This document shows positions 8,458 to 16,924 of a stretch of 64,000 nucleotides of DNA, in pieces. The DNA is taken from the NCBI RefSeq assembly GCF_900115265.1, contig NZ_FOVU01000012.1:111246-175245 (forward strand). Reading direction: 5' to 3'. The translations under genes and the position numbers were made by a program. The notes beneath the pieces are model-generated. The model had not been told where the DNA came from and did not search any database. It saw nothing but the letters and a program-made list of their open reading frames with translations. Position 1 is the stretch's first letter; each line of letters starts with the position of its first letter. Origin of the DNA: Bradyrhizobium sp. Ghvi (lineage in GTDB: Bacteria; Pseudomonadota; Alphaproteobacteria; Rhizobiales; Xanthobacteraceae).

Positions 8458-8694
8458 ATGGCCAAAAAACCCGGTACCAATCCGAAGGGCGAATTCGCCT
8501 TTTTCAACGTCGTCTACGAAGACGGCTCCCAACGCTCCAACCGCCGCGTCCCCACCGAGCTGCTCGGCGGCCTCGACGGCGACGAACCCGCGCGCAACTT
8601 CATCAGGGAGCAGGACCGCGAAATCGCGGAAAAGAGCGGGAAGCCGGCGCTGGAGATCGAGCGGATCGAGCGGGTGGGGGCGAAGAAGAAGTAG
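8458..8694 (+). CDS. Small conserved hypothetical protein
   Basis: 78 residues, hydrophilic, starting MAKKPGTNPKGEFAFFNVVYEDG and ending with a basic VGAKKK tail. The pattern (short beta segment, VPTELLGGLDGDEPA turn, then a charged helix) suggests a small folded cytosolic protein. I think homologues of this length occur in Bradyrhizobium, but I cannot name a family. Single gene, with a dispersed repeat downstream. Confidence 0.65.
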   Translation: MAKKPGTNPKGEFAFFNVVYEDGSQRSNRRVPTELLGGLDGDEPARNFIREQDREIAEKSGKPALEIERIERVGAKKK

Positions 8695-8747
8695 GCGCGA
8701 CTAAGAGCTCGACGAGATGCGCTGAACTGGTGCGGCATCGGGAATCA

Positions 8748-8914
8748 CCTCTCCCTTGGAAGAGGTCGGCGCGTCCCGGGCGATGCGAAGCATCGTCCCG
8801 CGCGCCGGGTGAGGGTTTACGGTCTCACCGCGTGCTGCCCCCCTCACCCGATTTGCTCTGGACGATGCTCCGCATCGCCAGGAGCAAATCGACCTCTCCC
8901 CGCTGGGGAGAGGT
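8748..8914. repeat. Palindromic dispersed repeat
   Basis: Begins CCTCTCCCTTGGAAGAGG and ends CCTCTCCCCGCTGGGGAGAG. Inside are GATTTGCTC/GAGCAAATC arms (about 8849 and 8882) and a CGATGC/GCATCG stem. The layout is that of a Bradyrhizobium intergenic palindromic element. It fills most of the gap before 8976. Confidence 0.6.
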
Positions 8915-8975
8915 GTCAGAGTCCGCGGCTGGCCCACCGACTCAATCTAAAGCCACAGTGGCTCCAGGCGCGCGC

Positions 8976-9356
8976 TCACCAGCGCCCGCACCATCTGTTC
9001 CAGGCAAACAGCAGATCGGCAAAACGGTCGTAGACGAACCGCGTGACCGGCAGCGCCACGCGATTGCCTGATAGCGCCGCAAGCCACCCCTCGCCCGGCG
9101 TGAGCCTCCACAGCGCGATCGCGACATCCGCACCGACGATGAGCCGGCCGGCCTCATCGGTCGCATGCAGGCGCCGCCTGATGTCGTCGAGCGAAGCACC
9201 AAACTGCGCCAGCGCATCAGGCTGCTCGTTGATGTCCTTGAACTCGATGGTGCCCGCCCGCACCAACGCCAACAGCTTGTTGCGCTGCCAGTCGATGCCG
9301 GCGTCGCAGACGGGGCAGCGGGTGTTGTAGTAGACGGTGAGGCTAGGACTCGACAT
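8976..9356 (-). CDS. DCC-family (DUF393) thiol-disulfide oxidoreductase-like protein
   Basis: 126 residues. The N-terminus has a thioredoxin-like strand leading to CPVCDAG (Cys14, Cys17), the CxxC site of the DCC family, whose first strand usually carries D-x-x-C; here it is N-T-R-C. IEFKDINEQPD and a VGADVAIALWRLTPGEGWLAAL helix are typical of DUF393. The redox partner is unknown. It is convergent with the preceding hypothetical gene and precedes the AT-rich cassette. Confidence 0.8.
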   Translation of the reverse strand: MSSPSLTVYYNTRCPVCDAGIDWQRNKLLALVRAGTIEFKDINEQPDALAQFGASLDDIRRRLHATDEAGRLIVGADVAIALWRLTPGEGWLAALSGNRVALPVTRFVYDRFADLLFAWNRWCGRW

Positions 9357-9500
9357 GACTGGGTAAGGCGAAGCAGAACTCTGGAATCTTGGAGCGAGCG
9401 AATTCGGGTTGCGCGGGGGCTAGGTTAACTCAAGGTAGTGCTGATTTCTTATACGTCTTTATAGGTTTGACTATGTTCTCCGTTTGTTCTAAGGTGGGAT

Positions 9501-10253
9501 ATGGCTGTCTCGACACAGATTGAGTGGACCGATGCCACGTGGAATCCGGTCACCGGATGCACAAAGATTACACGTGGCTGCGACCTCTGCTACGCGGAAC
9601 GCTTTTCGGAGCGATTTAGGGACGTGCACGGTCACCCATTCGAATCCGGGTTTGATCTCAAACTGCGTCCGGAACGACTAGAGCAACCGCTCACTTGGCG
9701 CCAGCCGCGACGCATCTTCGTCAACTCCATGAGCGACCTCTTTCACAAGGAGATACCGAAGTCGTTCATCGACTCTATCTTCAAGACGATGGAGACAGCC
9801 AATTGGCATACATTTCAAGTGCTGACCAAGCGCAGTTCGCTCATGACGCGATATCTTCTGAGCCGATACCGCGTGGAGAAGGCTCCTCCTCACATTTGGT
9901 TAGGCGTATCTATCGAGGACGCGCAGAACGCTATTCGGCTAAAGCACCTTCATGCCGCGCGCGCATCGACGAAGTTCGTTTCGTTCGAGCCCCTGCTTGG
10001 TCCTGTCGGCAAGCTTGATCTCGAAGGGATCGATTGGGCGATTGTGGGTGGTGAAAGCGGCCCGCGCGCACGGCCGATGGCAGAGGAGTGGGCAATCGAA
10101 ATTCGCGATCAATGTCGAACCGCGAAGGTTGCCTTCTTCTTTAAGCAATGGGGCGGCACCCGACCGAAGTCTGGCGGGCGGCTCCTGCAGGGCCGCGAAT
10201 GGAATCAATATCCCCGAATTTCCCGAACAAGACTATTAGACGCAGCCGAATAG
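9501..10253 (+). CDS. Gp37/Gp68-family (DUF5131) three-Cys-motif protein
   Basis: 250 residues. Cys20, Cys27 and Cys30 form C-x6-C-x2-C (CTKITRGCDLCYAE), the defining three-Cys motif, which I infer binds an iron-sulfur cluster as in radical-SAM-like enzymes. Other family landmarks are IEWTDATWNPVTGC, FVNSMSDLFH, WLGVSIED and WAIVGGESGP, then FFKQWGG. The family is known from phages and from bacterial islands beside TcmP; its reaction is not established to my knowledge. The start at ATG 9501 follows AAGGTGGG. Base composition and codon use are more AT-rich than flanking genes, so transfer is likely. The partner gene starts 11 bases downstream. Confidence 0.88.
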   Translation: MAVSTQIEWTDATWNPVTGCTKITRGCDLCYAERFSERFRDVHGHPFESGFDLKLRPERLEQPLTWRQPRRIFVNSMSDLFHKEIPKSFIDSIFKTMETANWHTFQVLTKRSSLMTRYLLSRYRVEKAPPHIWLGVSIEDAQNAIRLKHLHAARASTKFVSFEPLLGPVGKLDLEGIDWAIVGGESGPRARPMAEEWAIEIRDQCRTAKVAFFFKQWGGTRPKSGGRLLQGREWNQYPRISRTRLLDAAE

Positions 10254-10264
10254 AGAGGTTAGTT

Positions 10265-11416
10265 GTGAGCGACCCTTACTTCGGTCGCGAGCAGACCAAG
10301 GCCAAGCATTTCATCTTGAAGAGCTACCTTCAGGCGCTCGCGTTTAAGGTATTGAATTTTTCTGACGTGACGTATGTCGACGGCTTTTCAGGTCCATGGG
10401 AATCCAAGACTACGGACTTTAGCGACTCCTCCTTCATGATCGCAATCCACGTCTTGAAGGACGCTCAAAGCCAAGTGCTAACGCGAACCGGAAAAAGACG
10501 ACGGATCAAATGTTTCTTTTCCGAGAAAAATGCAAGGGCCTATTCCCAGCTGGCGAGCGCAGTTGCCGAATTTCATAAACCTGAGGACGACTTCGAAATT
10601 AAAACTTACGAAGGAAACTTCGAGGACGCGGTCGAAATAATTCGACCTTTCGTTGGCACATCCTTCCCTCTAATATTCATCGATCCAACCGGGTGGACTG
10701 GTTATCCATTCGATAAGATCAGACCGTTATTTGCTCAAGCTAAATGCGAGGTGCTGATCAACTTCATGTACGACTTTATCAATCGATTTGCACATAGCGC
10801 GGACCAAGAAATCATAGACTCGCTAGCTCCCATTCTGGGCGGAGCCGACTGGCCCAAGCGTCTCGACGGAAACATCTCCCGCGGTCTCGCTGTTGAGAAG
10901 CTATTCCGCGATACACTCCAAAAAGCAGGTAACTTCGAATTCGTGATATCCACGAAGATCGACAAGGCGACAGCCGAACGACCGCATTTCTTTATCGCAT
11001 ACGGAACCAAGAGCACTGAAGGATTGAAGACGTTTCGTCAGATTGAATACGACGCACTGCGAAGGCACGCTAAAAGTAGGGCAAACGCAATAGAAGCAAA
11101 AAGAGAGGAGCGATCAAACGTTGTCGATATGTTTGCAGATCATCGCGCCGAACTGAGCGAGGCAACAGTTGAGGAAATCGTTGCCGAACAGAAACGATTA
11201 GCCGCCGGTCACATGTTGGAGTTGCTTATCCAGCACGGGGCGCTCAAGTTTTCTGAAGTCGTTCCTGCCCTACTGCAACCATTCATGTTGCGGGAAACAA
11301 ACGTGAAGGACATTTGTGTCGACCTTGCCAAGGCCGGCCAGATCGAAAATGTATGGGGTACCGGCAATCGAAAGCCGCGCGACGAAGACGTTATCCGCCT
11401 ACGCCCCCGGCAATGA
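10265..11416 (+). CDS. tcmP: Three-Cys-motif partner protein TcmP
   Basis: 383 residues. The N-terminus has the TcmP signature: a YFGREQTKAKHFILKSYL segment then YVDGFSGPW, which looks like a Rossmann-like loop, and later FPLIFIDPTGWTGYP. The C-terminal 100 residues (from about 300) resemble a winged helix used for DNA or protein binding (LLIQHGALKFSEVVPALLQ). I chose GTG 10265 because GAGAGG lies 6 bases upstream; the frame is open further up only because it overlaps the previous gene. Same operon as the three-Cys protein. AT-rich codons again mark it as acquired. Mechanism unknown. Confidence 0.85.
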   Translation: MSDPYFGREQTKAKHFILKSYLQALAFKVLNFSDVTYVDGFSGPWESKTTDFSDSSFMIAIHVLKDAQSQVLTRTGKRRRIKCFFSEKNARAYSQLASAVAEFHKPEDDFEIKTYEGNFEDAVEIIRPFVGTSFPLIFIDPTGWTGYPFDKIRPLFAQAKCEVLINFMYDFINRFAHSADQEIIDSLAPILGGADWPKRLDGNISRGLAVEKLFRDTLQKAGNFEFVISTKIDKATAERPHFFIAYGTKSTEGLKTFRQIEYDALRRHAKSRANAIEAKREERSNVVDMFADHRAELSEATVEEIVAEQKRLAAGHMLELLIQHGALKFSEVVPALLQPFMLRETNVKDICVDLAKAGQIENVWGTGNRKPRDEDVIRLRPRQ

Positions 11417-11427
11417 TCCAAACAAGA

Positions 11428-11451
11428 AACGGCGGACTCACGCCCGCCGTT
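11428..11451 (-). terminator. Likely rpoD terminator (bidirectional hairpin)
   Basis: AACGGCGG (11428-11435) pairs with CCGCCGTT (11444-11451). Read on the minus strand it is followed by TCTTGTTT, so it fits the end of rpoD; it may also stop the rightward cassette. Confidence 0.55.
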
Positions 11452-11476
11452 CCATATGCCAATGATGGCCTCCAGA

Positions 11477-13624
11477 TCAATTATCCAGGAAGCTCCGCAA
11501 CTTCCGTGACCTGCTCGGATGCTTCAGCTTGCGCAGCGCCTTCGCTTCGATCTGGCGGATACGCTCTCTCGTCACGCTGAACTGCTGGCCCACTTCTTCC
11601 AGCGTGTGGTCGGTGTTCATGCCGATGCCGAAGCGCATGCGGAGGACGCGCTCTTCGCGCGGGGTGAGCGAAGCCAGCACGCGCGTGGTGGTCTCGCGAA
11701 GGTTGGACTGGATCGCGGCGTCGATGGGCAGGATCGCGTTCTTGTCCTCGATGAAATCGCCGAGGTGTGAATCCTCTTCGTCGCCGACGGGGGTTTCGAG
11801 CGACAAGGGCTCCTTGGCGATCTTGAGGACCTTGCGGACCTTCTCCAGGGGCATGCCGAGCTTTTCGGCGAGCTCTTCCGGGGTCGGCTCGCGGCCGATC
11901 TCGTTGAGCATCTGCCTGGACGTGCGCACGATCTTGTTGATCGTCTCGATCATGTGCACGGGGATGCGGATGGTGCGGGCCTGGTCCGCAATGCTGCGCG
12001 TGATCGCCTGCCGGATCCACCACGTGGCGTAGGTCGAGAACTTGTAGCCGCGGCGGTATTCGAACTTATCGACCGCCTTCATCAGGCCGATATTGCCTTC
12101 CTGGATCAGGTCGAGGAATTGCAAGCCGCGGTTGGTGTATTTCTTGGCGATCGAGATCACCAGACGAAGGTTGGCTTCCACCATCTCCTTCTTGGCCTGG
12201 CGTGCCTCGCGCTCGCCCTTCTGCACGGAGTGCACGATCTTGCGGAACTCGACGATCTCGAGGCCGGTCAGCGCCGCGAGCTGATGCACCTCGTGACGGA
12301 GGTCCTTGATCCGGTCCTTCTCGTGATGGACGAAATTCTTCCAGCCCTTGGCCGAGAGCTTCGACACACGATTGAGCCAGCGCGGATCGAGCTCCGAGCC
12401 GGTGTAGTTGCGCAGGAAGTCCTCGCGCGCGACGCCGTGGCTGTCGGCGAGGCGCATCAGGCGGCCCTCATGCGAGACGAGACGCTTGTTGATGTCGTAG
12501 AGCTGCTCGACGAGGCTGTCGATACGCGCCTGGTTCAGGCGCAGCGACTTCACCTCGACGATGATCTCGTCCTTGAGCTTGCGGTACTTGCGCTCCTGGT
12601 GCGGCGACAGCGAGGGACCATGCGAGGTGCTCTCGAGCTGGTTCTGGATGTCCTGTTCCTGAAGCTTGCGCAGCTTCTTGTAGCTCTCGGCGATCTTGTC
12701 GAAGATCTCGACGACCTTCGGCTTGAGCTCGGCCTCGATCGCCGCGAGCGACATCTGGTTCTCGAACTCGTCGTCCTCGTCCATGTCGGCTTCGGCGGCG
12801 GCTTCGCCCGGATCCTTGTCCTCGCCACCGGCGGCGGCCGGCTGCGCGGCGCGGAACGGGGTCGGCGACGGCGGAGCTGCGGGCGGGGCGACATGCGCGG
12901 GCGCTACCGCCGCTGCCGGCTGGCCGCCTTCAGCCGCGGCCTCGCCGTTCTCGCCGGCGGGACCTGCGATCATCGCCGTGTTCATGCCGCCCTTGGCGTC
13001 GGGGCCGGCATAGGTCGCTTCGAGATCGATGATGTCGCGGAGGAAGATCTTGCCTTCGTTGAGCTCGTCGCGCCAGATGATGATGGCCTGGAAGGTCAGC
13101 GGGCTTTCGCAGAGGCCCGCGATCATCGCCTCGCGGCCGGCCTCGATGCGCTTGGCGATGGCGATTTCGCCTTCGCGCGACAGCAGTTCGACCGTGCCCA
13201 TCTCGCGCAGATACATGCGCACGGGGTCGTCGGTGCGCTCGCCCGGCTCGCTCTTCTTGACCTCGGTGACGGCCTTCTGGGTGACCTCGACGAGCTCGTT
13301 ATCGGTCTCGTCGTCGGCCTCGTCCTTCTCCTCCTCGCCTTCGCTGTCGTCGGCTTCGGTGACGTTGATGCCCATGTCCGAGAGCATGGACATGATGTCC
13401 TCGATCTGCTCCGGGGAGGTCTGGTCGGACGGCAAAACTTCATTGAGCTGATCGAAGGTCACGAAGCCGCGCTTCTTGGCCTGCTTGATCATCTTCTTCA
13501 CTGCCGCATCGGACAGATCGAGCAAGGGAGACGGCGCGTCCTGGGAGTCCTTCTCCGGCGCGTCCGCTGCCTTGTCGTCTTTTTCCTTGTCCTTCGCCTG
13601 CAGCGTCTTTGCCTTGGTGGCCAT
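11477..13624 (-). CDS. rpoD: Primary sigma factor RpoD (sigma-70)
   Basis: Housekeeping sigma factor, 715 residues. Region 1.1 lies near residues 35-110. A long non-conserved region includes an Ala/Pro-rich stretch and an acidic segment (about residues 220-290). Region 2 shows NLRLVISIAKKYTNRG and YKFSTYATWWIRQAITR; region 3 and the region 4 helix-turn-helix (VGQQFSVTRERIRQIEAKAL) are complete. ATG 13624 opens on a lysine-rich tail (MATKAKTLQAKDKEKDD). It lies downstream of dnaG on the same strand, the conserved dnaG-rpoD order, but 375 bases apart with room for its own promoter. Confidence 0.97.
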   Translation of the reverse strand: MATKAKTLQAKDKEKDDKAADAPEKDSQDAPSPLLDLSDAAVKKMIKQAKKRGFVTFDQLNEVLPSDQTSPEQIEDIMSMLSDMGINVTEADDSEGEEEKDEADDETDNELVEVTQKAVTEVKKSEPGERTDDPVRMYLREMGTVELLSREGEIAIAKRIEAGREAMIAGLCESPLTFQAIIIWRDELNEGKIFLRDIIDLEATYAGPDAKGGMNTAMIAGPAGENGEAAAEGGQPAAAVAPAHVAPPAAPPSPTPFRAAQPAAAGGEDKDPGEAAAEADMDEDDEFENQMSLAAIEAELKPKVVEIFDKIAESYKKLRKLQEQDIQNQLESTSHGPSLSPHQERKYRKLKDEIIVEVKSLRLNQARIDSLVEQLYDINKRLVSHEGRLMRLADSHGVAREDFLRNYTGSELDPRWLNRVSKLSAKGWKNFVHHEKDRIKDLRHEVHQLAALTGLEIVEFRKIVHSVQKGEREARQAKKEMVEANLRLVISIAKKYTNRGLQFLDLIQEGNIGLMKAVDKFEYRRGYKFSTYATWWIRQAITRSIADQARTIRIPVHMIETINKIVRTSRQMLNEIGREPTPEELAEKLGMPLEKVRKVLKIAKEPLSLETPVGDEEDSHLGDFIEDKNAILPIDAAIQSNLRETTTRVLASLTPREERVLRMRFGIGMNTDHTLEEVGQQFSVTRERIRQIEAKALRKLKHPSRSRKLRSFLDN

Positions 13625-13906
13625 CCATTGCTCCTAAACGCGCTTCATGCGGAAGACTCATCGCCTCCCAGCGTGAATTCACTTGAACCTGTTGTTCGAC
13701 GCTCTCGCTTCGTCAGATCTCGACACGGAAAGGGCGGCGCGCACAGATCTCGCCACCCCGACCTTTCTCTCGCCGGATTTGCCTAACGCTTCGTGAGCCT
13801 CTTTGTCGCGGCGGATGCAGGTGAAGTGCCAACAGCTATTGCGCGGATTCATTCCTGACGCGTCTGTTCTGCCTGCGGCCGCGGGGGCCAAAGTGCTACA
13901 AGACCG

Positions 13907-13921
13907 TTAAGCCTCGATTAA
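13907..13921. promoter_or_regulatory. CtrA-type box between dnaG and rpoD
   Basis: TTAA-N7-TTAA (TTAAGCCTCGATTAA), with a following C on each strand making the full TTAAC half on the minus strand. It sits about 285 bases upstream of the rpoD start in the 13625-13999 gap, which shows no gene. CtrA is the alphaproteobacterial cell-cycle regulator; binding here is inferred from consensus only. Confidence 0.45.
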
Positions 13922-13999
13922 CCCTGTTTTTGCCGCCAAACCTTGGATTTGGCGAGTCTTTTAGCGGTTCCGACCACGGCCGTCCGCATGATTCTTTCA

Positions 14000-16015
14000 T
14001 CACACGCTCTTCTGGAGCCGGCCCGACAGTTCGCCAAAACCCTCGATCAGGGCCTCAGTACCGTCGACCTCTCCTATCCGAGCCTTGACGTCACGCAGCC
14101 ACGCCAAATTGGCCTCGCTGGGGTCCTCCCCCAAGGCCAGCTCGGCGTCTTTCAGCTCTCTAAGTAGTGAATGCCATTGCCGATGCAAGGCAACGAGCTG
14201 ATGCCAGGTGGCAAGAACGTCGTCCCGCGCCGCGCCCTCGCGGGCGCCCCACACCGCCGCGGTGGTGATGGCGCCTTCAACCCGTTGAAGAACCTGAGAA
14301 AATCCGCTCCTGTCGAGATCGCCGCGCATCTTCTCGGCCTGCTCTTCCGGGTCCGGCGAGTGATAATGATCGTTGACGAAGGCGCTGATGATGGCGGCCC
14401 GAAGCTTGTGGGCCTCGGGGTGGGCGATCTCCAGGGCGGCGACCTCTTCGAGATGATCATGCAGCAGCCAGGGGTGGTTGATCAGGCATTGCAGGATCAG
14501 GGCTTCGCGGCGGGAAATGGCGCTCCTCTGCCCGCGCATGATCGGGCTCGCCGCCAGCTGCGGGCTCGCCGCCTGATAGGGGCCGGAAGGTAGTGGGGTG
14601 GGGCCAGGCGGGCCGCCGCGGCGGCCGCCGAATCCCTGACCGCCGAATCGATTCGCCTGCCCGCCGCGGGGCTGGAACGAGCGGCCGCCGCCGCCCTGGC
14701 GGAAACCGCCCCGGCCGGCAAAGCCGCCGCGCCCGCCGTCGGGCGAGAAGGTGCGCTGGAGCCGCTCGACAAAATCGTCGCGGTAGTAGCGACGCACGAC
14801 TTCGTCCCGGATGCCGTTGGTGAGCTCCTTGATGCGTGCTTCCAGCGCTGCACGGCGCTCGGGGGTAGCGAAATTGCCGCCTTCGAGCTCGCGCGACCAG
14901 ATCATGTCGGCGAGCGGACGCGCCGCCGCGATCACCTCCTCGATGGCGCCACGCCCGCCGGAGCGTGCGAGATCGTCGGGATCCTGCCCTTCCGGCAGAA
15001 GCGCGATGCGCAGGCTCTTGCCAGGGCTAAGAAATGGCAGCGCGAGATCGGCGGCGCGATAGGCGGCCTTCTGTCCGGCGCGGTCGCCGTCGAAGCAGAG
15101 GATCGGCTCATCCGCCATCTTCCAGAGCAGCGCGAGCTGGCTTTCGGTGAGCGCGGTGCCGAGCGGTGCCACGGCGCCGGGAAATCCTGATGTGACCATG
15201 GCGATGACGTCGACATAGCCTTCGACCACGATCAGCGCGCTGCCATCATGGGTGGCTTTGCGCGCCGCCTGGTGATTGTAGAGATTGTCGCCCTTGTGGA
15301 AGAGCGGCGTCTCCGGCGAATTCAAGTATTTCGCGGGAACGTCCTTCTCCAGCGCGCGTCCGCCAAAGGCGATGACGCGGCCGCGCAAATCCGTGATCGG
15401 AAACATCACGCGATCGCGGAAGCGATCGTAGGGCACAGGGATGTCGTTGCCGGCAACGAGAAGACCGGTCTCGATCATGTCCTCGACGGAGACGCCGAGC
15501 TTGCCGAGATGCTCCTTCAGCGCGAAGCGTTCGGGTGGCGGCGGCGCATAGCCGAGACGGAACTGCAATTGCGTCGCCGGCGAGATGGCGCGATCGGCAA
15601 GATAACCGCGCGCCTTGGCGCCGACGCGCGAGGCCAGCGTCTCCGAGAAGAACTTGGCCGCGAGCTCCATGACGTCATGCAGCGTGCGGCGGCGCTGCTC
15701 GTGCCGCGCCGCATCCGGCGTCGCCGCCGGCAGCGGCAGGCCCGCCATGCCGGCGAGCCGCTCGACCGCCTCGGCGAACGGCAGGCCGTCGGTCTCCATC
15801 ACGAAGCTGATGATGTCGCCGTGCTTGCCGGAGGAGAAGTCGTGATAAAAACCCTTCTGGTCGTTGACGTAGAAGGACGGCGTCTTCTCCTGCTGGAACG
15901 GCGACAGCCCCTTCCACTCCCGCCCCGCCTTCTTCAGCTTGACGCGCTTGCCCACGACCTCGGAAACCGAAAGCCGGGCACGCAGCTCGTCGAGGAATTG
16001 GGGCGTGAAGCGCAT
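14000..16015 (-). CDS. dnaG: DNA primase DnaG without zinc ligands
   Basis: Makes RNA primers for replication; 671 residues. The start at ATG 16015 gives MRFTPQFLDELR, the usual N-terminus. The CHC2 region is present in shape (EKTPSF at 43-48, FYHDFSSGKHGD at 56-67) but the four zinc ligands of the E. coli enzyme are replaced by Ser38, Gln41, Asp59 and Ser62. The Toprim catalytic acids are intact: Glu265 (VVEGYVDV), Asp309 and Asp311 (CFDGDRAG). A Gly/Arg-rich RGG-type linker (about 426-470) joins the polymerase core to the C-terminal helicase-binding domain. rpoD follows downstream. Confidence 0.96.
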   Translation of the reverse strand: MRFTPQFLDELRARLSVSEVVGKRVKLKKAGREWKGLSPFQQEKTPSFYVNDQKGFYHDFSSGKHGDIISFVMETDGLPFAEAVERLAGMAGLPLPAATPDAARHEQRRRTLHDVMELAAKFFSETLASRVGAKARGYLADRAISPATQLQFRLGYAPPPPERFALKEHLGKLGVSVEDMIETGLLVAGNDIPVPYDRFRDRVMFPITDLRGRVIAFGGRALEKDVPAKYLNSPETPLFHKGDNLYNHQAARKATHDGSALIVVEGYVDVIAMVTSGFPGAVAPLGTALTESQLALLWKMADEPILCFDGDRAGQKAAYRAADLALPFLSPGKSLRIALLPEGQDPDDLARSGGRGAIEEVIAAARPLADMIWSRELEGGNFATPERRAALEARIKELTNGIRDEVVRRYYRDDFVERLQRTFSPDGGRGGFAGRGGFRQGGGGRSFQPRGGQANRFGGQGFGGRRGGPPGPTPLPSGPYQAASPQLAASPIMRGQRSAISRREALILQCLINHPWLLHDHLEEVAALEIAHPEAHKLRAAIISAFVNDHYHSPDPEEQAEKMRGDLDRSGFSQVLQRVEGAITTAAVWGAREGAARDDVLATWHQLVALHRQWHSLLRELKDAELALGEDPSEANLAWLRDVKARIGEVDGTEALIEGFGELSGRLQKSV

Positions 16016-16194
16016 GGCGTGGGTGTAGCGCAATCCAGGGTGAGTCGGGCGAAGGGATCAGGGATATAGGGATGACGGGGCCAGAAGTCAGGTTTGGGCG
16101 GGTTATCCTGACTATTCGACCTATGCACAGGCCCCTTCCGTCACCCCAAGATCCGTTCCGTCACCCCCGCGCAATGGCGAAGCCATTGTCGCTG

Positions 16195-16304
16195 GAGGTG
16201 CTCGCCTCTTCGGCGAGCCTCGAAGGGCGATGGCCCGGCTGCATCGGGCCGATTCATCCTTCGAGGCTCCCCACTGCTTTGCAGTGTGAGCGCCTCAGGA
16301 TGAC
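16195..16304. repeat. Palindromic dispersed repeat
   Basis: Series of stems: CTCGCC/GGCGAG, ATGGCCCG/CGGGCCGAT, and TCATCCTTCGAGG facing CGCCTCAGGATGA. Typical intergenic palindrome of this genus. It accounts for most of the 16016-16360 gap, in which I see no gene. Confidence 0.55.
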
Positions 16305-16360
16305 GGGTCGGGCACGAGAGCCCACTTGAACCCCGCCCGGTTCCACGCTTCCATGGCGCC

Positions 16361-16924
16361 ATGTTCAGGACCTTTCGAGGTGGCCAGAGCGGGGGCTGGC
16401 GCGTGACCTCGCTATCGCAGGTCACGGGCGAGCCCCTGCCCTTCATGCCGGCGCTGTCGGTGACCGACGGCAACGCCGTCTCGCTGCCGCTGATACCCTC
16501 GCGCAATTCCTGGCGCCTGGTCGGCGTGCCCAGCAATCTGCGCTACACCGAGCGGGGCGAGAAGCAGCAGCTCGAGAGCGTGCAGGCCGGCCTCGGCCGG
16601 CTGGAGGCGACCAGCGCGGCGCTGATCCCGATCCGCAAGTCGCAGGCCTGGTGGGACCTGACCCAGGAAGAGCGGCGCAAGATCTTCGAAGACAAGTCGC
16701 ACCACATCGCGAGCAGCATGCGCTTCCTGCCCGCGATCGCGCGCCAGCTTTATCACTGCCGCGATCTCGGCGAGCCCTTCGATTTCCTGGCCTGGTTCGA
16801 GTTCGCGCCCGTTGACGCTTCGCTGTTCGAGGAGCTGGTCGGCATGCTCCGGCAGACCGAGGAATGGGCCTATGTCGAGCGCGAGGTCGACATACGCGTG
16901 GTGAAGGAAGTGCTGTCCGCTTAA
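16361..16924 (+). CDS. Chlorite-dismutase-like haem protein (short form)
   Basis: 187 residues, the length of the dimeric lineage of chlorite dismutases known from Nitrobacter rather than the longer pentameric enzymes. IPIRKSQAWWDLTQEERRKIF near residue 90 is a family hallmark. His115 (SHHIASS) and Arg128 (LPAIARQL) are 13 residues apart, the same spacing as proximal haem His and distal catalytic Arg in characterised members, so chlorite-to-chloride plus O2 activity is possible. HCRDLGEPFDFLAWFEF is the closing motif. ATG 16361 has no clear ribosome binding site. Its stop overlaps by four bases the stop of the convergent next gene. Confidence 0.82.
   Translation: MFRTFRGGQSGGWRVTSLSQVTGEPLPFMPALSVTDGNAVSLPLIPSRNSWRLVGVPSNLRYTERGEKQQLESVQAGLGRLEATSAALIPIRKSQAWWDLTQEERRKIFEDKSHHIASSMRFLPAIARQLYHCRDLGEPFDFLAWFEFAPVDASLFEELVGMLRQTEEWAYVEREVDIRVVKEVLSA

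Noticed and set aside
9467..9495. TTGACT-N17-TAAGGT as promoter of the three-Cys gene
   Set aside because: The -10 match is poor and overlaps the ribosome site; the real promoter is probably further upstream.
11954..13786. 610-codon plus-strand frame across rpoD
   Set aside because: Antisense shadow of rpoD with highly biased composition.
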